A stretch of 64,000 bases of DNA from Subdoligranulum variabile (GTDB lineage: Bacteria > Bacillota > Clostridia > Oscillospirales > Ruminococcaceae): the NCBI GenBank assembly GCA_003343905.1, contig QAKI01000044.1, positions 110,217-174,216 of the forward strand. Reading direction: 5' to 3'. Numbering within the stretch: the first letter of the stretch is position 1; every line of letters starts with the position of its first letter. The notes beneath the pieces were generated by a model. It worked only from the letters and a program-made list of their open reading frames with translations, ran no database searches and was not told where the DNA came from. Shown piece after piece: positions 8,351-16,324 of this stretch. A program made the translations under genes and the position numbers.

Positions 8351-8784
8351 ACATTCCCCTTTACAGTTTGTTTTTGTGCGGCGGCCCGGCCGAAGTTGCG
8401 GCCGAACAGCAGCCCGGCCAGCAGCAGCGCGGCCCCCAGCCCGCTATAAAAAACGGCGATAAAGCGTTCCGGCGCAAGGCCGCTGGCCCGCAGGCCGATG
8501 CCCCCGGCCATCATGACGGCCATGATGGCGAAGGCTTTCGCGTCGAAAAATTTGAGGAAGAAATGCCGTTCTTCCCGGTAGGCGGTGATGCGGGCGGTGT
8601 GCTTCTGGACCAGCCTGCCGAAGATGAACCGCTGGAAAACCGCAAAGACCGCCAGACTGAGCAGCAGGTTCACCGCCGTGCAGTAGGCGGGGTAAGCCGC
8701 CAGCCCGATGCGCAGGATGTTGAAGCCCGCCGCGCTCCATACCAGGCAGGCGAGCAGCAGCAATGTGTTCCGTTTGACCTTCAT
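8347..8784 (-). CDS. Unknown small membrane protein, first gene of TetR-controlled pair
   Basis: 145 residues with four predicted helices (about 8-28, 33-53, 85-105 and 112-130) and a basic cytoplasmic loop (RLVQKHTARITAYREER) in the middle. No family was recognised. The AAGGAGGG site upstream supports the start. It is the first gene of a two-gene unit, 16 bp from the TGAACATTGTTCA operator, and ends in an ATGA overlap with the larger membrane protein. Confidence 0.78.
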   Translation of the reverse strand: MKVKRNTLLLLACLVWSAAGFNILRIGLAAYPAYCTAVNLLLSLAVFAVFQRFIFGRLVQKHTARITAYREERHFFLKFFDAKAFAIMAVMMAGGIGLRASGLAPERFIAVFYSGLGAALLLAGLLFGRNFGRAAAQKQTVKGNV

Positions 8785-8800
8785 GGGGTCCCTCCTTTTA

Positions 8801-8813
8801 TGAACATTGTTCA
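8801..8813. promoter_or_regulatory. TetR operator, copy 1
   Basis: TGAACATTGTTCA is an inverted repeat with 5-bp arms. It lies just before the membrane-protein pair and is identical, including four following bases (GTTT), to the copy at 9431-9443 in front of the tetR-like gene. Confidence 0.75.
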
Positions 8814-8823
8814 GTTTGCGGGA

Positions 8824-8851
8824 TAAAAAATCCCCACGGTGCAGCCCGTGG
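8824..8851 (-). terminator. Terminator of the TetR-family gene
   Basis: A 6-bp GC-rich stem (8834-8839 with 8846-8851) and a six-base loop, followed on the minus strand by a T-rich run (8824-8831). It separates the regulator gene from the operator-controlled pair downstream. Confidence 0.65.
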
Positions 8852-8857
8852 AAATTT

Positions 8858-9415
8858 TCAGTACAGTGTCCGGCGGACGATCTCCAGCGCGGGGGCGGGG
8901 TCGTAGTCCCCGCGCACCAGGGCCGAGAGCATCAGGTCGAACAATATCTGGGCAAAGGTTTCGGGCGTGAACGCCGGGCCGAACGCGCCGGGGCGGATTT
9001 GAGGGTCCCGTTCCAGCACCGCGCGCAGCCCGTCCAGAATGTGCTGCCAGGCGCGGTGCATCCGGCGGCGGCCTTCCGGCCGGTCCTGCTGCAAAAAGCC
9101 CAGCGAATGGAGGGTGAAAAAGCCGGGGTAGCGACGGCCGCCATACGCCATGCGGCTGTACATCCAGCTTACGCAGGCGCAGGTATCCCGAAACGCGTCG
9201 CCGCCGGCGGGGCAGTCGAAGATCTCCTGCCAGACACTTTCCACCGCCGCGCCCGCCAGTTCCGCCTTGGAGCCGAAGTAGTTGTAGATCGACCCCACCG
9301 ACACGCCGCAGGCCGCCGCCACCGAGCGGATATTGACCGCCGCCCATCCCTGCCGCCGGATCAGTTCGCGGCTGGCTTCGAGGATGTCCTCTTTCGATGT
9401 CACCACGGTGTTCAC
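8858..9415 (-). CDS. TetR/AcrR-family transcriptional repressor
   Basis: 185 residues. The N-terminal helix-turn-helix is clear (VAAACGVSVGSIYNYFGSK, about residues 30-48), preceded by the ILEASRELIRRQG helix usual for the family. The C-terminal ligand domain is divergent, as expected. It is transcribed from a promoter overlapping one TGAACATTGTTCA operator (9431-9443), and the identical operator precedes the two membrane-protein genes downstream. The sequence therefore supports an autoregulated repressor of that pair. The inducer is unknown. Confidence 0.92.
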   Translation of the reverse strand: MNTVVTSKEDILEASRELIRRQGWAAVNIRSVAAACGVSVGSIYNYFGSKAELAGAAVESVWQEIFDCPAGGDAFRDTCACVSWMYSRMAYGGRRYPGFFTLHSLGFLQQDRPEGRRRMHRAWQHILDGLRAVLERDPQIRPGAFGPAFTPETFAQILFDLMLSALVRGDYDPAPALEIVRRTLY

Positions 9416-9430
9416 GGTATCCCTCCAATC

Positions 9431-9443
9431 TGAACATTGTTCA
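9431..9443. promoter_or_regulatory. TetR operator, copy 2
   Basis: TGAACATTGTTCA, identical to the copy at 8801-8813. It abuts the -10 box of the regulator gene, suggesting autorepression. Confidence 0.75.
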
Positions 9444-9471
9444 GTTTACACGCAAACCACGGTTTTGTCAA
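9443..9471 (-). promoter_or_regulatory. Promoter of the TetR-family gene
   Basis: On the minus strand TTGACA (9466-9471), a 17-bp spacer and TAAACT (9443-9448). The operator at 9431-9443 overlaps the start region. Confidence 0.7.
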
Positions 9472-9733
9472 GCGGCGGGTGGTTTTCTTCGTCAAATCGG
9501 CTGATTCCGCCGCCGGGTTTTGGGCAGTTTGCCACTTGTGCCGGGGCCGGAACGGCGTATATACTATTCTTATGCCCCCCGCCTGCCCACCGGCAGGTCT
9601 TTGGGGGCCTGTGCTGTGCGCTGTTCGGTTTGCCGTATTGGCCTGTTTCCTCGCCCCGCGCCGGGCAAAGAGGGAGAGAAAGCCGCGCCGGACACCCGCG
9701 CGGCGCTGTTTTTACCGGGAAGGGGGAAATCCC

Positions 9734-10261
9734 ATGAAAAAGTTCGCCCCGGCGCTGGGCATCGTGCTGTTTCCGTATGCCGTCGCGTTCCTGCTGTACT
9801 GCCTGTTCAGCGGCTTTCTTATGGACAGCGTTTTCCAGAACAACGCGCTGGCCTTTCTGCCGGTCCTTGCCGTGCTGTGGGCCGCGGGGCTGGCCTGCGC
9901 CGTTTGGCTCTGCGCGGCCAGTCTGGGGAAGAAATGGGACCCCGTGGAAGTGAGCCGCGCGAATATGCTGGTCAAGCTGTGCTGCATCCCGGCCTATCTG
10001 GTGATCTTTGTGGTCGGGGCCGCCTGCCTGCTCACGATCTTTACCTTTGGGATCACGCTCATTCTGGCGATTCTTGACGGGCTGGCCCTGCTGTTGAGCG
10101 GCATCTTCGGCCTTGCCGCGGTCAAACGCTGCCACGACGGCAAGGCCCTGTCCACGGCGGAAGCGGTGCTGTACGGCATCCTGCAATTCATCTTTTGCGC
10201 GGACGTGGTCGCGGCAGTCCTTGTGTTCCGCCGGGCCAAAAAGCGCGGCACGGGGCTGTAG
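9734..10261 (+). CDS. Unknown small membrane protein
   Basis: 175 residues from the ATG at 9734, which follows a GGAAGGGGG site. The frame is open further upstream but crosses the promoter region, so the short start is preferred. Four predicted helices lie at about 7-27, 38-58, 85-125 and 150-168. The C-terminus is basic (FRRAKKRGTGL). No family was recognised. The last 35 bases of the gene (10224-10258) recur, with one mismatch, at 10846-10880, pointing to a past duplication in this spot. Confidence 0.7.
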   Translation: MKKFAPALGIVLFPYAVAFLLYCLFSGFLMDSVFQNNALAFLPVLAVLWAAGLACAVWLCAASLGKKWDPVEVSRANMLVKLCCIPAYLVIFVVGAACLLTIFTFGITLILAILDGLALLLSGIFGLAAVKRCHDGKALSTAEAVLYGILQFIFCADVVAAVLVFRRAKKRGTGL

Positions 10262-10347
10262 GCGAAATTACCAATTCCACCTGTCGCTTTTTGGGCAGTT
10301 TGCTGCCTGCAAACCACAAAAGCGCCTGCGAAGAAAGGAAGCACCCC

Positions 10348-10810
10348 ATGAAATGGAAAGAAATCGTTACGGATGCGGATGTACAAACCTTTCTGGAAGA
10401 AAACCTGTATCTGCACGACAGCTGCATCCTGCGCGCCAAATACACCACCAGCACCCGCGTGGCAGAAAACGGCTCCATGTATCCTTTCAACGACCGCTGC
10501 CTGCTGACGATCGAACTGCAACAGCAGCGGGACGGACGCAGCTGCATCACGCTCCGCTTCCAAGACGTGGTGGTGTTCCATATTCAGCCGCGCAGTGGTG
10601 GTGTTCCATATTCAGCCGCGCAGCGGACAATATGAATCCATCATCTACGACACGACGCTGGTAAAAAAGGGCGGCCTGCTCTACTGGACCGATTTTGCCA
10701 ACGCCCAGGTGGAAAATCCCTTCCAGGAAATCGACTTCACCGCCCCGGAAAAGGATTGGGGCACCTGGGTGGTGGCCCGAAAAATGTTCTGGTCCGCCCG
10801 GAAAGCGTAA
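10348..10810 (+). pseudogene. Hypothetical gene broken by a 28-bp tandem duplication
   Basis: The reading frame from ATG 10348 (MKWKEIVTDADV) runs normally to about residue 80 and is thrown out of frame by an exact 28-bp direct duplication (10568-10595 and 10596-10623). The original frame resumes after it and ends at 10810. Removing one copy leaves 435 bases, exactly 145 codons including the stop, giving an intact 144-residue protein. The family was not recognised; the protein is soluble and acidic, with YESIIYDTTLV and DWGTWVV segments. The lesion is recent (the copies are identical) and could be reversible by slipped-strand pairing. Confidence 0.75.
10568..10623 (+). repeat. 28-bp exact tandem duplication
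   Basis: Two identical adjacent 28-bp units, 10568-10595 and 10596-10623. 28 is not a multiple of three, so the duplication shifts the reading frame of the host gene. Confidence 0.95.
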
Positions 10811-10845
10811 GTCCCCCTTCCCGTTCGCTTATGCCCCCGGCGGCC

Positions 10846-10880
10846 TGTTCCGCCGGGCCAAAAAGCGCGGCGCGGGGCTG
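10846..10880 (+). repeat. Copy of the tail of the upstream membrane-protein gene
   Basis: These 35 bases match 10224-10258 with a single difference (position 10872 versus 10250). They would encode the same FRRAKKRG tail but have no gene in front of them, so they look like the remnant of a duplicated gene end. Confidence 0.8.
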
Positions 10881-10958
10881 CGCCCCTGACGGCGCGCCGT
10901 CAACGCCCTGAAAAAGACAGGAAAATAATGCGGCCTACCCCCGCTGACTGACACAAAC

Positions 10959-10989
10959 CGCCCCCGGCCTGCTGCGCAGGCCGGGGGCG
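10959..10989 (-). terminator. Terminator of the ech operon
   Basis: A perfect 13-bp GC stem (10959-10971 with 10977-10989) and a five-base loop, right after the last ech gene. On the minus strand it is followed by GTTTGTGT, a weak T-rich stretch. Confidence 0.7.
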
Positions 10990-11007
10990 GTGCATATTCC
11001 GGCAGAT

Positions 11008-11589
11008 TCACTTCAGGGTCAGGCACTTTTTGGGGCAGGAGGCCGCGCACAGGCCGCAGCCGACGCACTTTTCGGCGTCCAGCGCCCAGGTTTTGGCGGC
11101 GCGGTCCACCTTGATGGCCCCCTGGGGGCATTTTTTGGCGCAGAGGGTGCAGTACGCACAGGCGTCGCCCGCGTTGACCGGCTTGCCGCCCGCCCGGCCC
11201 GCCGGGGCGGGCGCTTTGGGGCGGGTGAAGGTCTCGCGGCTTTTTTGGGGCGCGGGTTCGGCGTAGCCCGGCGCCATCGTCAGGCACTTTTTGGGGCAGG
11301 CGTGGACGCAGTTGCCGCACTGAACACAGTCAAAGCGGTCGATGGTCCAGGTACCGGCGGCGCGGTCCACCGTCAGCGCGCCGGACGGGCAGCTGTGGGC
11401 GCACAGGCTGCAGCTGATACATTCCCCGATGTCGATCTGCACATGGCCGCGCATACGGTCGGGGTACTGGGCCGGTTCAAAGGGATAGCCCGTGGTGGCC
11501 GGTTTGCTGAACAGGTTTTTGAGCGCCGTGCCCGCAAAGGGAAAGGCCCGCCAGGGGTAGGTCCGGGGTTCGTGTTTGCGTTGTTCCAT
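11008..11589 (-). CDS. echF: Ech hydrogenase polyferredoxin subunit (EchF-like, four clusters)
   Basis: 193 residues from the ATG at 11589 (MEQRKHEP), which follows GAGGTG. It carries four complete CxxCxxCxxxC motifs: Cys57-67, 88-98, 144-154 and 175-185. It should pass electrons between soluble ferredoxin and the small subunit. Typical EchF has only the first two clusters. Here residues 144-193 repeat residues 57-104 closely (both contain VDRAA, TW and CPKKCLT), separated by a Pro/Ala linker, so the gene has grown by an internal duplication. It is the last gene of the ech operon, 5 bp after echE. Confidence 0.88.
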   Translation of the reverse strand: MEQRKHEPRTYPWRAFPFAGTALKNLFSKPATTGYPFEPAQYPDRMRGHVQIDIGECISCSLCAHSCPSGALTVDRAAGTWTIDRFDCVQCGNCVHACPKKCLTMAPGYAEPAPQKSRETFTRPKAPAPAGRAGGKPVNAGDACAYCTLCAKKCPQGAIKVDRAAKTWALDAEKCVGCGLCAASCPKKCLTLK

Positions 11590-11594
11590 GGGGC

Positions 11595-12674
11595 TCACCT
11601 CTCGGTACAGCTGATGCAGGGGTCGATCGTCAGGATCAGCAGCGCCACGTCGGCAAGCTGGCAGCCCTTGAGCAGTTCCAGCATGGGCGGGATGTTGCTG
11701 GTGGTGGGGGTGCGCAGGCGGAACCGTTCCAGATACTTGGTGCCGTCGGCCTTGACGTAATAGACGGCCTCGCCCCGCGGCTGTTCGATGCGCAGGAAGT
11801 GTTCGCCCCTGGGGTTGCCCTTGACCGGCACCGCGATGGGCCCCGCCGGGATCTTGCGGATGGCCTGGCGGATCAGGTCGAAGGACTGGAAGATCTCCCG
11901 GATGCGCACCTCGCACCGGGCGAAGGAGTCGCCGTCTTTGGCGGTGACGGGCGCAAAGTCCAGCTCGCCATAGGCGGCGTAGCCCAGCGCGCGCATATCC
12001 AGCGGCACGCCGGACGCCCGCAGCGTGGGCCCCACGGCCCCCATGGCGCGGGCCTGTTCGGCCGTGAGCACGCCCAGTTCGTGCAGGCGGGTGCCCACCG
12101 TGTAATCCCGCAGGAAGGCTTCGGCAATGGGGCGCAGTTCCTTTTCCATCTCGTCCGCGGTATCCGCGATGGCCTTGAGCATGGCGGCGTCCATATCTTT
12201 CAGCACGCCGCCGATGCAGTTGACCGAGAAGATGACCCGCCCGCCGGTGGTGGCGTCGAACTGGTCCAGGATCTTCTCCCGCAGTTTCCAGCACTGCATG
12301 AACAGGCTTTCAAACCCCAGCGCGTCGGCCAGCAGGCCCAGCCACAGCAGGTGGCTGTGGACGCGGCTCATCTCCATCCAGATGGTGCGCAGGTAGGCCG
12401 CGCGCGGCGGGATCTGCACGTCCATGATCTTCTCCAAACACTGGCAGTAGCCCATGCCGTGGCCGAAGCTGCAGATGCCGCAGACGCGCTCGGCGATATA
12501 GACATATTCTTTATAGTCCTTCGACTCGACCAGTTTTTCCAGCCCGCGGTGGACAAAGCCGATGCTGGGCACCGCCTTGACCACCACCTCGTCCTCCAGC
12601 ACCAGGTCCAGATGCACCGGTTCCGGCAGGACCGGGTGCTGCGGGCCGAAGGGCACGATGCTCTGTTTTGCCAT
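11595..12674 (-). CDS. echE: Ech-type [NiFe] hydrogenase large (catalytic) subunit
   Basis: 359 residues from the ATG at 12674 (MAKQSIVPFG). Both nickel-binding motifs are intact: RVCGIC with Cys65 and Cys68, and DPCISCTER with Cys353 and Cys356 at the extreme C-terminus. These distinguish a true hydrogenase from the NuoD subunit of complex I, which lost them. The protein ends at the motif itself, so there is no C-terminal peptide for a maturation endopeptidase to remove, as known for EchE and CooH, and no such protease gene is present. The start is supported by operon spacing (7 bp after echD). It reduces protons or oxidises H2. Confidence 0.95.
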   Translation of the reverse strand: MAKQSIVPFGPQHPVLPEPVHLDLVLEDEVVVKAVPSIGFVHRGLEKLVESKDYKEYVYIAERVCGICSFGHGMGYCQCLEKIMDVQIPPRAAYLRTIWMEMSRVHSHLLWLGLLADALGFESLFMQCWKLREKILDQFDATTGGRVIFSVNCIGGVLKDMDAAMLKAIADTADEMEKELRPIAEAFLRDYTVGTRLHELGVLTAEQARAMGAVGPTLRASGVPLDMRALGYAAYGELDFAPVTAKDGDSFARCEVRIREIFQSFDLIRQAIRKIPAGPIAVPVKGNPRGEHFLRIEQPRGEAVYYVKADGTKYLERFRLRTPTTSNIPPMLELLKGCQLADVALLILTIDPCISCTER

Positions 12675-12681
12675 GGTCCCC

Positions 12682-13029
12682 TCACCCCTTCCGTTTGAAC
12701 GGCGTTTCTTCGGCAATGCGGTAGAGCTTGCCGCTGTAGTCCGGGCTGATGCCCGTGATGTGTACGCCGAACAGTTCGGCGGCCTCGTTCTCCTGCAAAA
12801 AGGCGCCGGGGAACGCCTGGGTGATGCTGGGGATCTCCTCCCCGTCGCCCACGGTCAGGCGCAGCGTGCGCAGGTCGTAGTCTTTGCCGAACGAATAGCT
12901 CATCTCGCAGCCGTCGGGCAGGCGGTCGGCGCAGATCTGCACCACATGCCAGCCCTCCATCTTGAAGCGCAGCACCTGCGGCATAAATTCCACCACGGTG
13001 ATGGGCTCGATGGTATTCTGTGCTTCCAT
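12682..13029 (-). CDS. echD: Ech hydrogenase subunit D (NuoC-like)
   Basis: 115 residues, short compared with NuoC but normal for EchD. It has no cofactor motifs and presumably helps dock the large subunit. It contains SITQAFPGAFLQENEAAELFG, whose end (ENEAAELFGV) matches the conserved E-x-E-x-x-D/E-x-x-G segment of NuoC/30-kDa proteins. It is placed between echC and echE, exactly as in known ech operons. A GGAGGGAACCT site precedes the ATG. Confidence 0.88.
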   Translation of the reverse strand: MEAQNTIEPITVVEFMPQVLRFKMEGWHVVQICADRLPDGCEMSYSFGKDYDLRTLRLTVGDGEEIPSITQAFPGAFLQENEAAELFGVHITGISPDYSGKLYRIAEETPFKRKG

Positions 13030-13045
13030 AGGTTCCCTCCCCCTC

Positions 13046-13495
13046 TCAGCCGCCGCGGCGGCGTTCGGCCCAGGCGTCCTGCTTCTGGCGCAGGATCGCC
13101 AGCGCCTTCACCACGCCGTCGATGATGGCCTGCGGCCGGGCCGCGCAGCCCGGCACATAGACATCCACCGGGATCACGGTGTCGATGCCGCCCTTGATGT
13201 TGTAGCAGTCCTTGAACACGCCGCCGGTGCAGGCGCAGATGCCCACCGCCACAACCACTTTGGGTTCCGGCATCTGGGAATAGATCTGGCGGATGACGCT
13301 TTCGCTCTGGTGGTTGACGCCACCGGTGATCAGCAGGATATCGGCCTGGAACGGGTCGCCGGTGTTGATGATGCCGAAGCGTTCGATGTCGTATTTCGGC
13401 GTGGTGCAGGCCAGCACCTCGATGTCGCAGCCGTTGCAGCTGCTTCCGTCATAGTGCAGCAGCCAGGGCGACTTTGCCAGTTTTGTTTGTGCCAT
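13046..13495 (-). CDS. echC: Ech hydrogenase small subunit (NuoB-like, one [4Fe-4S])
   Basis: 149 residues. The four ligands of the proximal cluster are visible: Cys20 and Cys23 (SSCNGCD), Cys87 or Cys89 (GICACTGG) and Cys117 (VPGCAARP). The fold and length are those of NuoB/EchC proteins, which relay electrons between the polyferredoxin and the nickel site. It overlaps no neighbour but is closely packed (12 bp from echB, 16 bp from echD). Confidence 0.93.
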   Translation of the reverse strand: MAQTKLAKSPWLLHYDGSSCNGCDIEVLACTTPKYDIERFGIINTGDPFQADILLITGGVNHQSESVIRQIYSQMPEPKVVVAVGICACTGGVFKDCYNIKGGIDTVIPVDVYVPGCAARPQAIIDGVVKALAILRQKQDAWAERRRGG

Positions 13496-13507
13496 CTTCG
13501 CGCCCCC

Positions 13508-14371
13508 TTAATGGACCAGCATCAGGATCAGGCCGTTGAGCCCGGCGGTGAGCAGCGTGACGACCCAGCAGCCGTCCAGCAGCGTGCGCCAGCGCACGCG
13601 GGCGCTGGCGTTGTCCCACAGAATTTCGAGGAAATAGACGGCCAGGCAGGCCAGCACGGCCAGCGGCCAGCTCAGCGGATCGCTGTTGACGAAGAACAGC
13701 CCCACCAGCCCCAGCATCAGCGTCATTTCGTAGTATTCGGCAATGTTCATGACCGCCAGCGTGGGGCCGGCCATCTCGGTGGTAAGGCCCTTGACGATCT
13801 CCTGATGGGCGTGGTGGCTGGTCGAAAGGTCAAACGGCGATTTGCGCAGCTTGACGGCCATGATGAATATGAGCCCCAGCAAAAAGCCCGGCATGACGAA
13901 CACCGCGCTGGAGCTCTGGCGCACGATGTCCCCCACCTGGAAGGAGCCGGTCGCCAGGTAGAACCCCACGGCCAGCAGCAGCGTCATGGGTTCGTAGGCC
14001 ATGATCTGGATCATCTCGCGCCCGGCGCCCAAGGTGGAAAAGGGCGAGGAATCGCTCGACGCGCCCATGACCAGGAACATATCCGCCGTGGAGAGCATGA
14101 ACATGCTCATGAGCAGATCCTCCCCGGCGAACAGCAGCGCCCCCGCCACGGCCAGAAAGATCAGGTAGCTCAGGTTCAAAAGCATCTGCACGCTGTTGAC
14201 GGCCAGCATCTGCTTGCCGAACAGTTTGCGCAGATCATAGAAGGGCTGCAACAGCGGCGGCCCCTGGCGGCCCTGCATCCGGGCCGAGATCTTGCGGTCA
14301 ACGCCGTCCAGCAGCGCCCCGACCAGCGGGGCCAGCGCCAGATAGGCCACAACGCCCACGACCTGCATCAT
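13508..14371 (-). CDS. echB: Ech hydrogenase membrane subunit B (NuoH-like)
   Basis: 287 residues from the ATG at 14371 (MMQVVGVV), chosen because it forms an ATGA overlap with the stop of echA. About eight membrane helices are predicted. The loop GRQGPPLLQPFYDLRKLFGK (around residue 40) and the acidic segment DLSTSHHAHQEIVKG are characteristic of NuoH/EchB, the subunit that links the hydrogenase arm to the ion-translocating module. Confidence 0.93.
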   Translation of the reverse strand: MMQVVGVVAYLALAPLVGALLDGVDRKISARMQGRQGPPLLQPFYDLRKLFGKQMLAVNSVQMLLNLSYLIFLAVAGALLFAGEDLLMSMFMLSTADMFLVMGASSDSSPFSTLGAGREMIQIMAYEPMTLLLAVGFYLATGSFQVGDIVRQSSSAVFVMPGFLLGLIFIMAVKLRKSPFDLSTSHHAHQEIVKGLTTEMAGPTLAVMNIAEYYEMTLMLGLVGLFFVNSDPLSWPLAVLACLAVYFLEILWDNASARVRWRTLLDGCWVVTLLTAGLNGLILMLVH

Positions 14372-16269
14372 ACCGCACCCCCTACGATCACGCACAGCAT
14401 CACGGCCAGCACCCCCGCGGCCGTGATGACCGCCGGGCGCATGAGCCGCCGCATACCAAATTCAAACCGCATATACCAGTTGCTCAGGTACAGGTGTTCC
14501 GGCTTGCCCAGGCTGTTCACAAAATAGGTGTTGTCGCCCTCGTTGGCGCCGCCCATATAGATGGGCACATAGTCCCGGTGGGTGGAGCGCGTCAGCACGA
14601 ACATCAGCGTAGGCACGAACAGCACCGACACGACCATGATCGCCATGGTCGTGAGTACGTTCATTGACAGCACCGCGTGGGCGGTGCCGAACAGCGTGCG
14701 CACGATGGGTTCCACCACCCGGACCGACACCAGCGGAAACAGCAGGCACAGCCCCAGCGTGGACGCCGCGTGGACAGTCATGGAAAGGTACTGGTCCCGG
14801 TGGGTGCGGTCGGTGACGGGTTCCCGCGTATGATGCAGCGACACCAGCTTGCTGAGCCATTTGGTCCAGTAGAACATCGTGGTGGCGCTGCCGTAGGCCA
14901 GAAACAGCACCAGCAGGTAGTTATCGGCATCCACAAAGGCACGCAGCGCCACCCATTTGGAGATCAGCATGCCGAACGGGGCCAGATACATCCCCGCGAT
15001 GCCGATGCCCATGATATAGGTCAGCCGGGGCAGGCGCAGCAGCAGGCCGTGCATGGCCTCGATGTCCCGCGTGCCCAGGCTGTTCTCGATGGCGCCGACG
15101 GCCTGGAACAGCATGGACTTTGCCACCGAGTGGAAGATCATCAGCAGCACGGCGGCCCAGATCGTTTCCTCCACGCCGATGCCCGCGCAGGCCACGATCA
15201 GCCCCAGGTTGGAAATGGTCGAAAACGCCAGCACCTTTTTGCCGTCGTTCTGGGCAATGGCCATCATGCTGGCAGCCAGGAAGGTGAACCCGCCCAGGAA
15301 GGACACCATGCCCCCCGCCAGCGTGCCCGCCAGCGCCGGGGCCAGCCGGATCAGCAGGTAGACCCCGGCCTTGACCATCGTGGCGCTGTGCAGCAGCGCG
15401 CTGGACGGCGTGGGGGCCACCATGGCCCCCAGCAGCCAGGAAGAAAACGGCAGCTGCGCCGACTTGGTCAGCGCCGCAAAGGCCAGCAGCGCCACCGGGA
15501 TGGCCGGGGCGATGGCGATGACCTCGGCCAACTGCACGACGCCGTAGTTCCACGCCATGTACACGATGGCGATGGCAAAGCCGAAGCCGCCCAGCAGGTT
15601 CATCCACAGCGCGCGGAAGCTGTTGCCGATTGCTTCCTCGGTGCGGGTATAGCCGATGAGCAGGAAGGACACCACGCTGGTGACCTCCCAGAAAAAGTAC
15701 ATCCAGACAAGGTTTTCCGACAGAACCAGGCCGAACATCGCGGCCAGGAACAGAAACAGCATCGAGAAGAAGAACCCGCTGCGGTCCTGGTATTCTTTAT
15801 GGTGTTCGTGGTAGGCTTTCATGTAGCCCACCGCGTAGATGCAGATGAACCCGCCCACGAACGCCGCGATGATGCACAGCAGCATCGCCAGCCCGTCCAG
15901 CCGCAGGTGGGTGGACTTCTGCACGGGGTGGACGATCTCGGTCCAGGCCACCAGCAACGTCTGCCCGGCCGAAAGCAGGATCACCGGGTATTTGCGGTGC
16001 CGGATGGACAGCGCGATGATCAGCCCCATGAGCAGGAACTCCCCTGCCAGCATGGCAAGGTCCACATATTCGGTATAGACGCTCTCGGGCGCAGCCACGA
16101 TGGTCTGTTTGCCGTCTGCCAGCCAGACGCCCAGCAGCAGCAGCGCCAGCGCCATCATGCCGGCCGCCGCCGCATAGACGAAGCCGCCGCGCAGGCGGCG
16201 GTTCCGGATCAGCGGCAGGATCGCGGCCGCCAGCGCGGGCCAGGCGATCAGGGCGGGAATAATCTCCAT
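14368..16269 (-). CDS. echA: Ech hydrogenase proton/sodium-translocating subunit A (NuoL-like)
   Basis: 633 residues with about 16 hydrophobic segments. The antiporter core is clear: residues around 130-350 carry the conserved membrane Glu and Lys region (WEVTSVVSFLLIGY, LTKSAQLPFSSWLLGAM, PSSALLHSATMVKAG). This subunit moves ions across the membrane when ferredoxin reduces protons. It is the first gene of the operon; the AGGAGGAGGG site 8-10 bases before the ATG is strong, and the promoter lies at 16325-16353. Confidence 0.95.
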   Translation of the reverse strand: MEIIPALIAWPALAAAILPLIRNRRLRGGFVYAAAAGMMALALLLLGVWLADGKQTIVAAPESVYTEYVDLAMLAGEFLLMGLIIALSIRHRKYPVILLSAGQTLLVAWTEIVHPVQKSTHLRLDGLAMLLCIIAAFVGGFICIYAVGYMKAYHEHHKEYQDRSGFFFSMLFLFLAAMFGLVLSENLVWMYFFWEVTSVVSFLLIGYTRTEEAIGNSFRALWMNLLGGFGFAIAIVYMAWNYGVVQLAEVIAIAPAIPVALLAFAALTKSAQLPFSSWLLGAMVAPTPSSALLHSATMVKAGVYLLIRLAPALAGTLAGGMVSFLGGFTFLAASMMAIAQNDGKKVLAFSTISNLGLIVACAGIGVEETIWAAVLLMIFHSVAKSMLFQAVGAIENSLGTRDIEAMHGLLLRLPRLTYIMGIGIAGMYLAPFGMLISKWVALRAFVDADNYLLVLFLAYGSATTMFYWTKWLSKLVSLHHTREPVTDRTHRDQYLSMTVHAASTLGLCLLFPLVSVRVVEPIVRTLFGTAHAVLSMNVLTTMAIMVVSVLFVPTLMFVLTRSTHRDYVPIYMGGANEGDNTYFVNSLGKPEHLYLSNWYMRFEFGMRRLMRPAVITAAGVLAVMLCVIVGGAV

Positions 16270-16324
16270 AAAAATTCCCTCCTCCTTGAAAAAATACGTT
16301 CAAACCGACGAATCCAACCCCTTT

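Larger units (their letters stand above)
9416..9733. other. Intergenic region with divergent promoters
   Basis: About 320 bp without a gene. The left part holds the TetR operator and promoter. On the plus strand a weak promoter for the next gene may be TTGTGC (9536-9541), an 18-bp spacer and TATACT (9560-9565), followed by a small hairpin (9582-9587 with 9592-9597). Nothing else was recognised. Confidence 0.5.

Noticed and set aside
11008..12294. Extended start for the polyferredoxin gene reaching deep into echE
   Set aside because: The extension overlaps echE in another frame and looks like shadow sequence; the ATG at 11589 has a ribosome site and follows the echE stop by 5 bp.
12682..14371. 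Reading the cluster as respiratory complex I (nuo) rather than hydrogenase
   Set aside because: The large subunit keeps both nickel-binding cysteine pairs, the subunit order is echABCDEF, and hyp maturation genes are adjacent.
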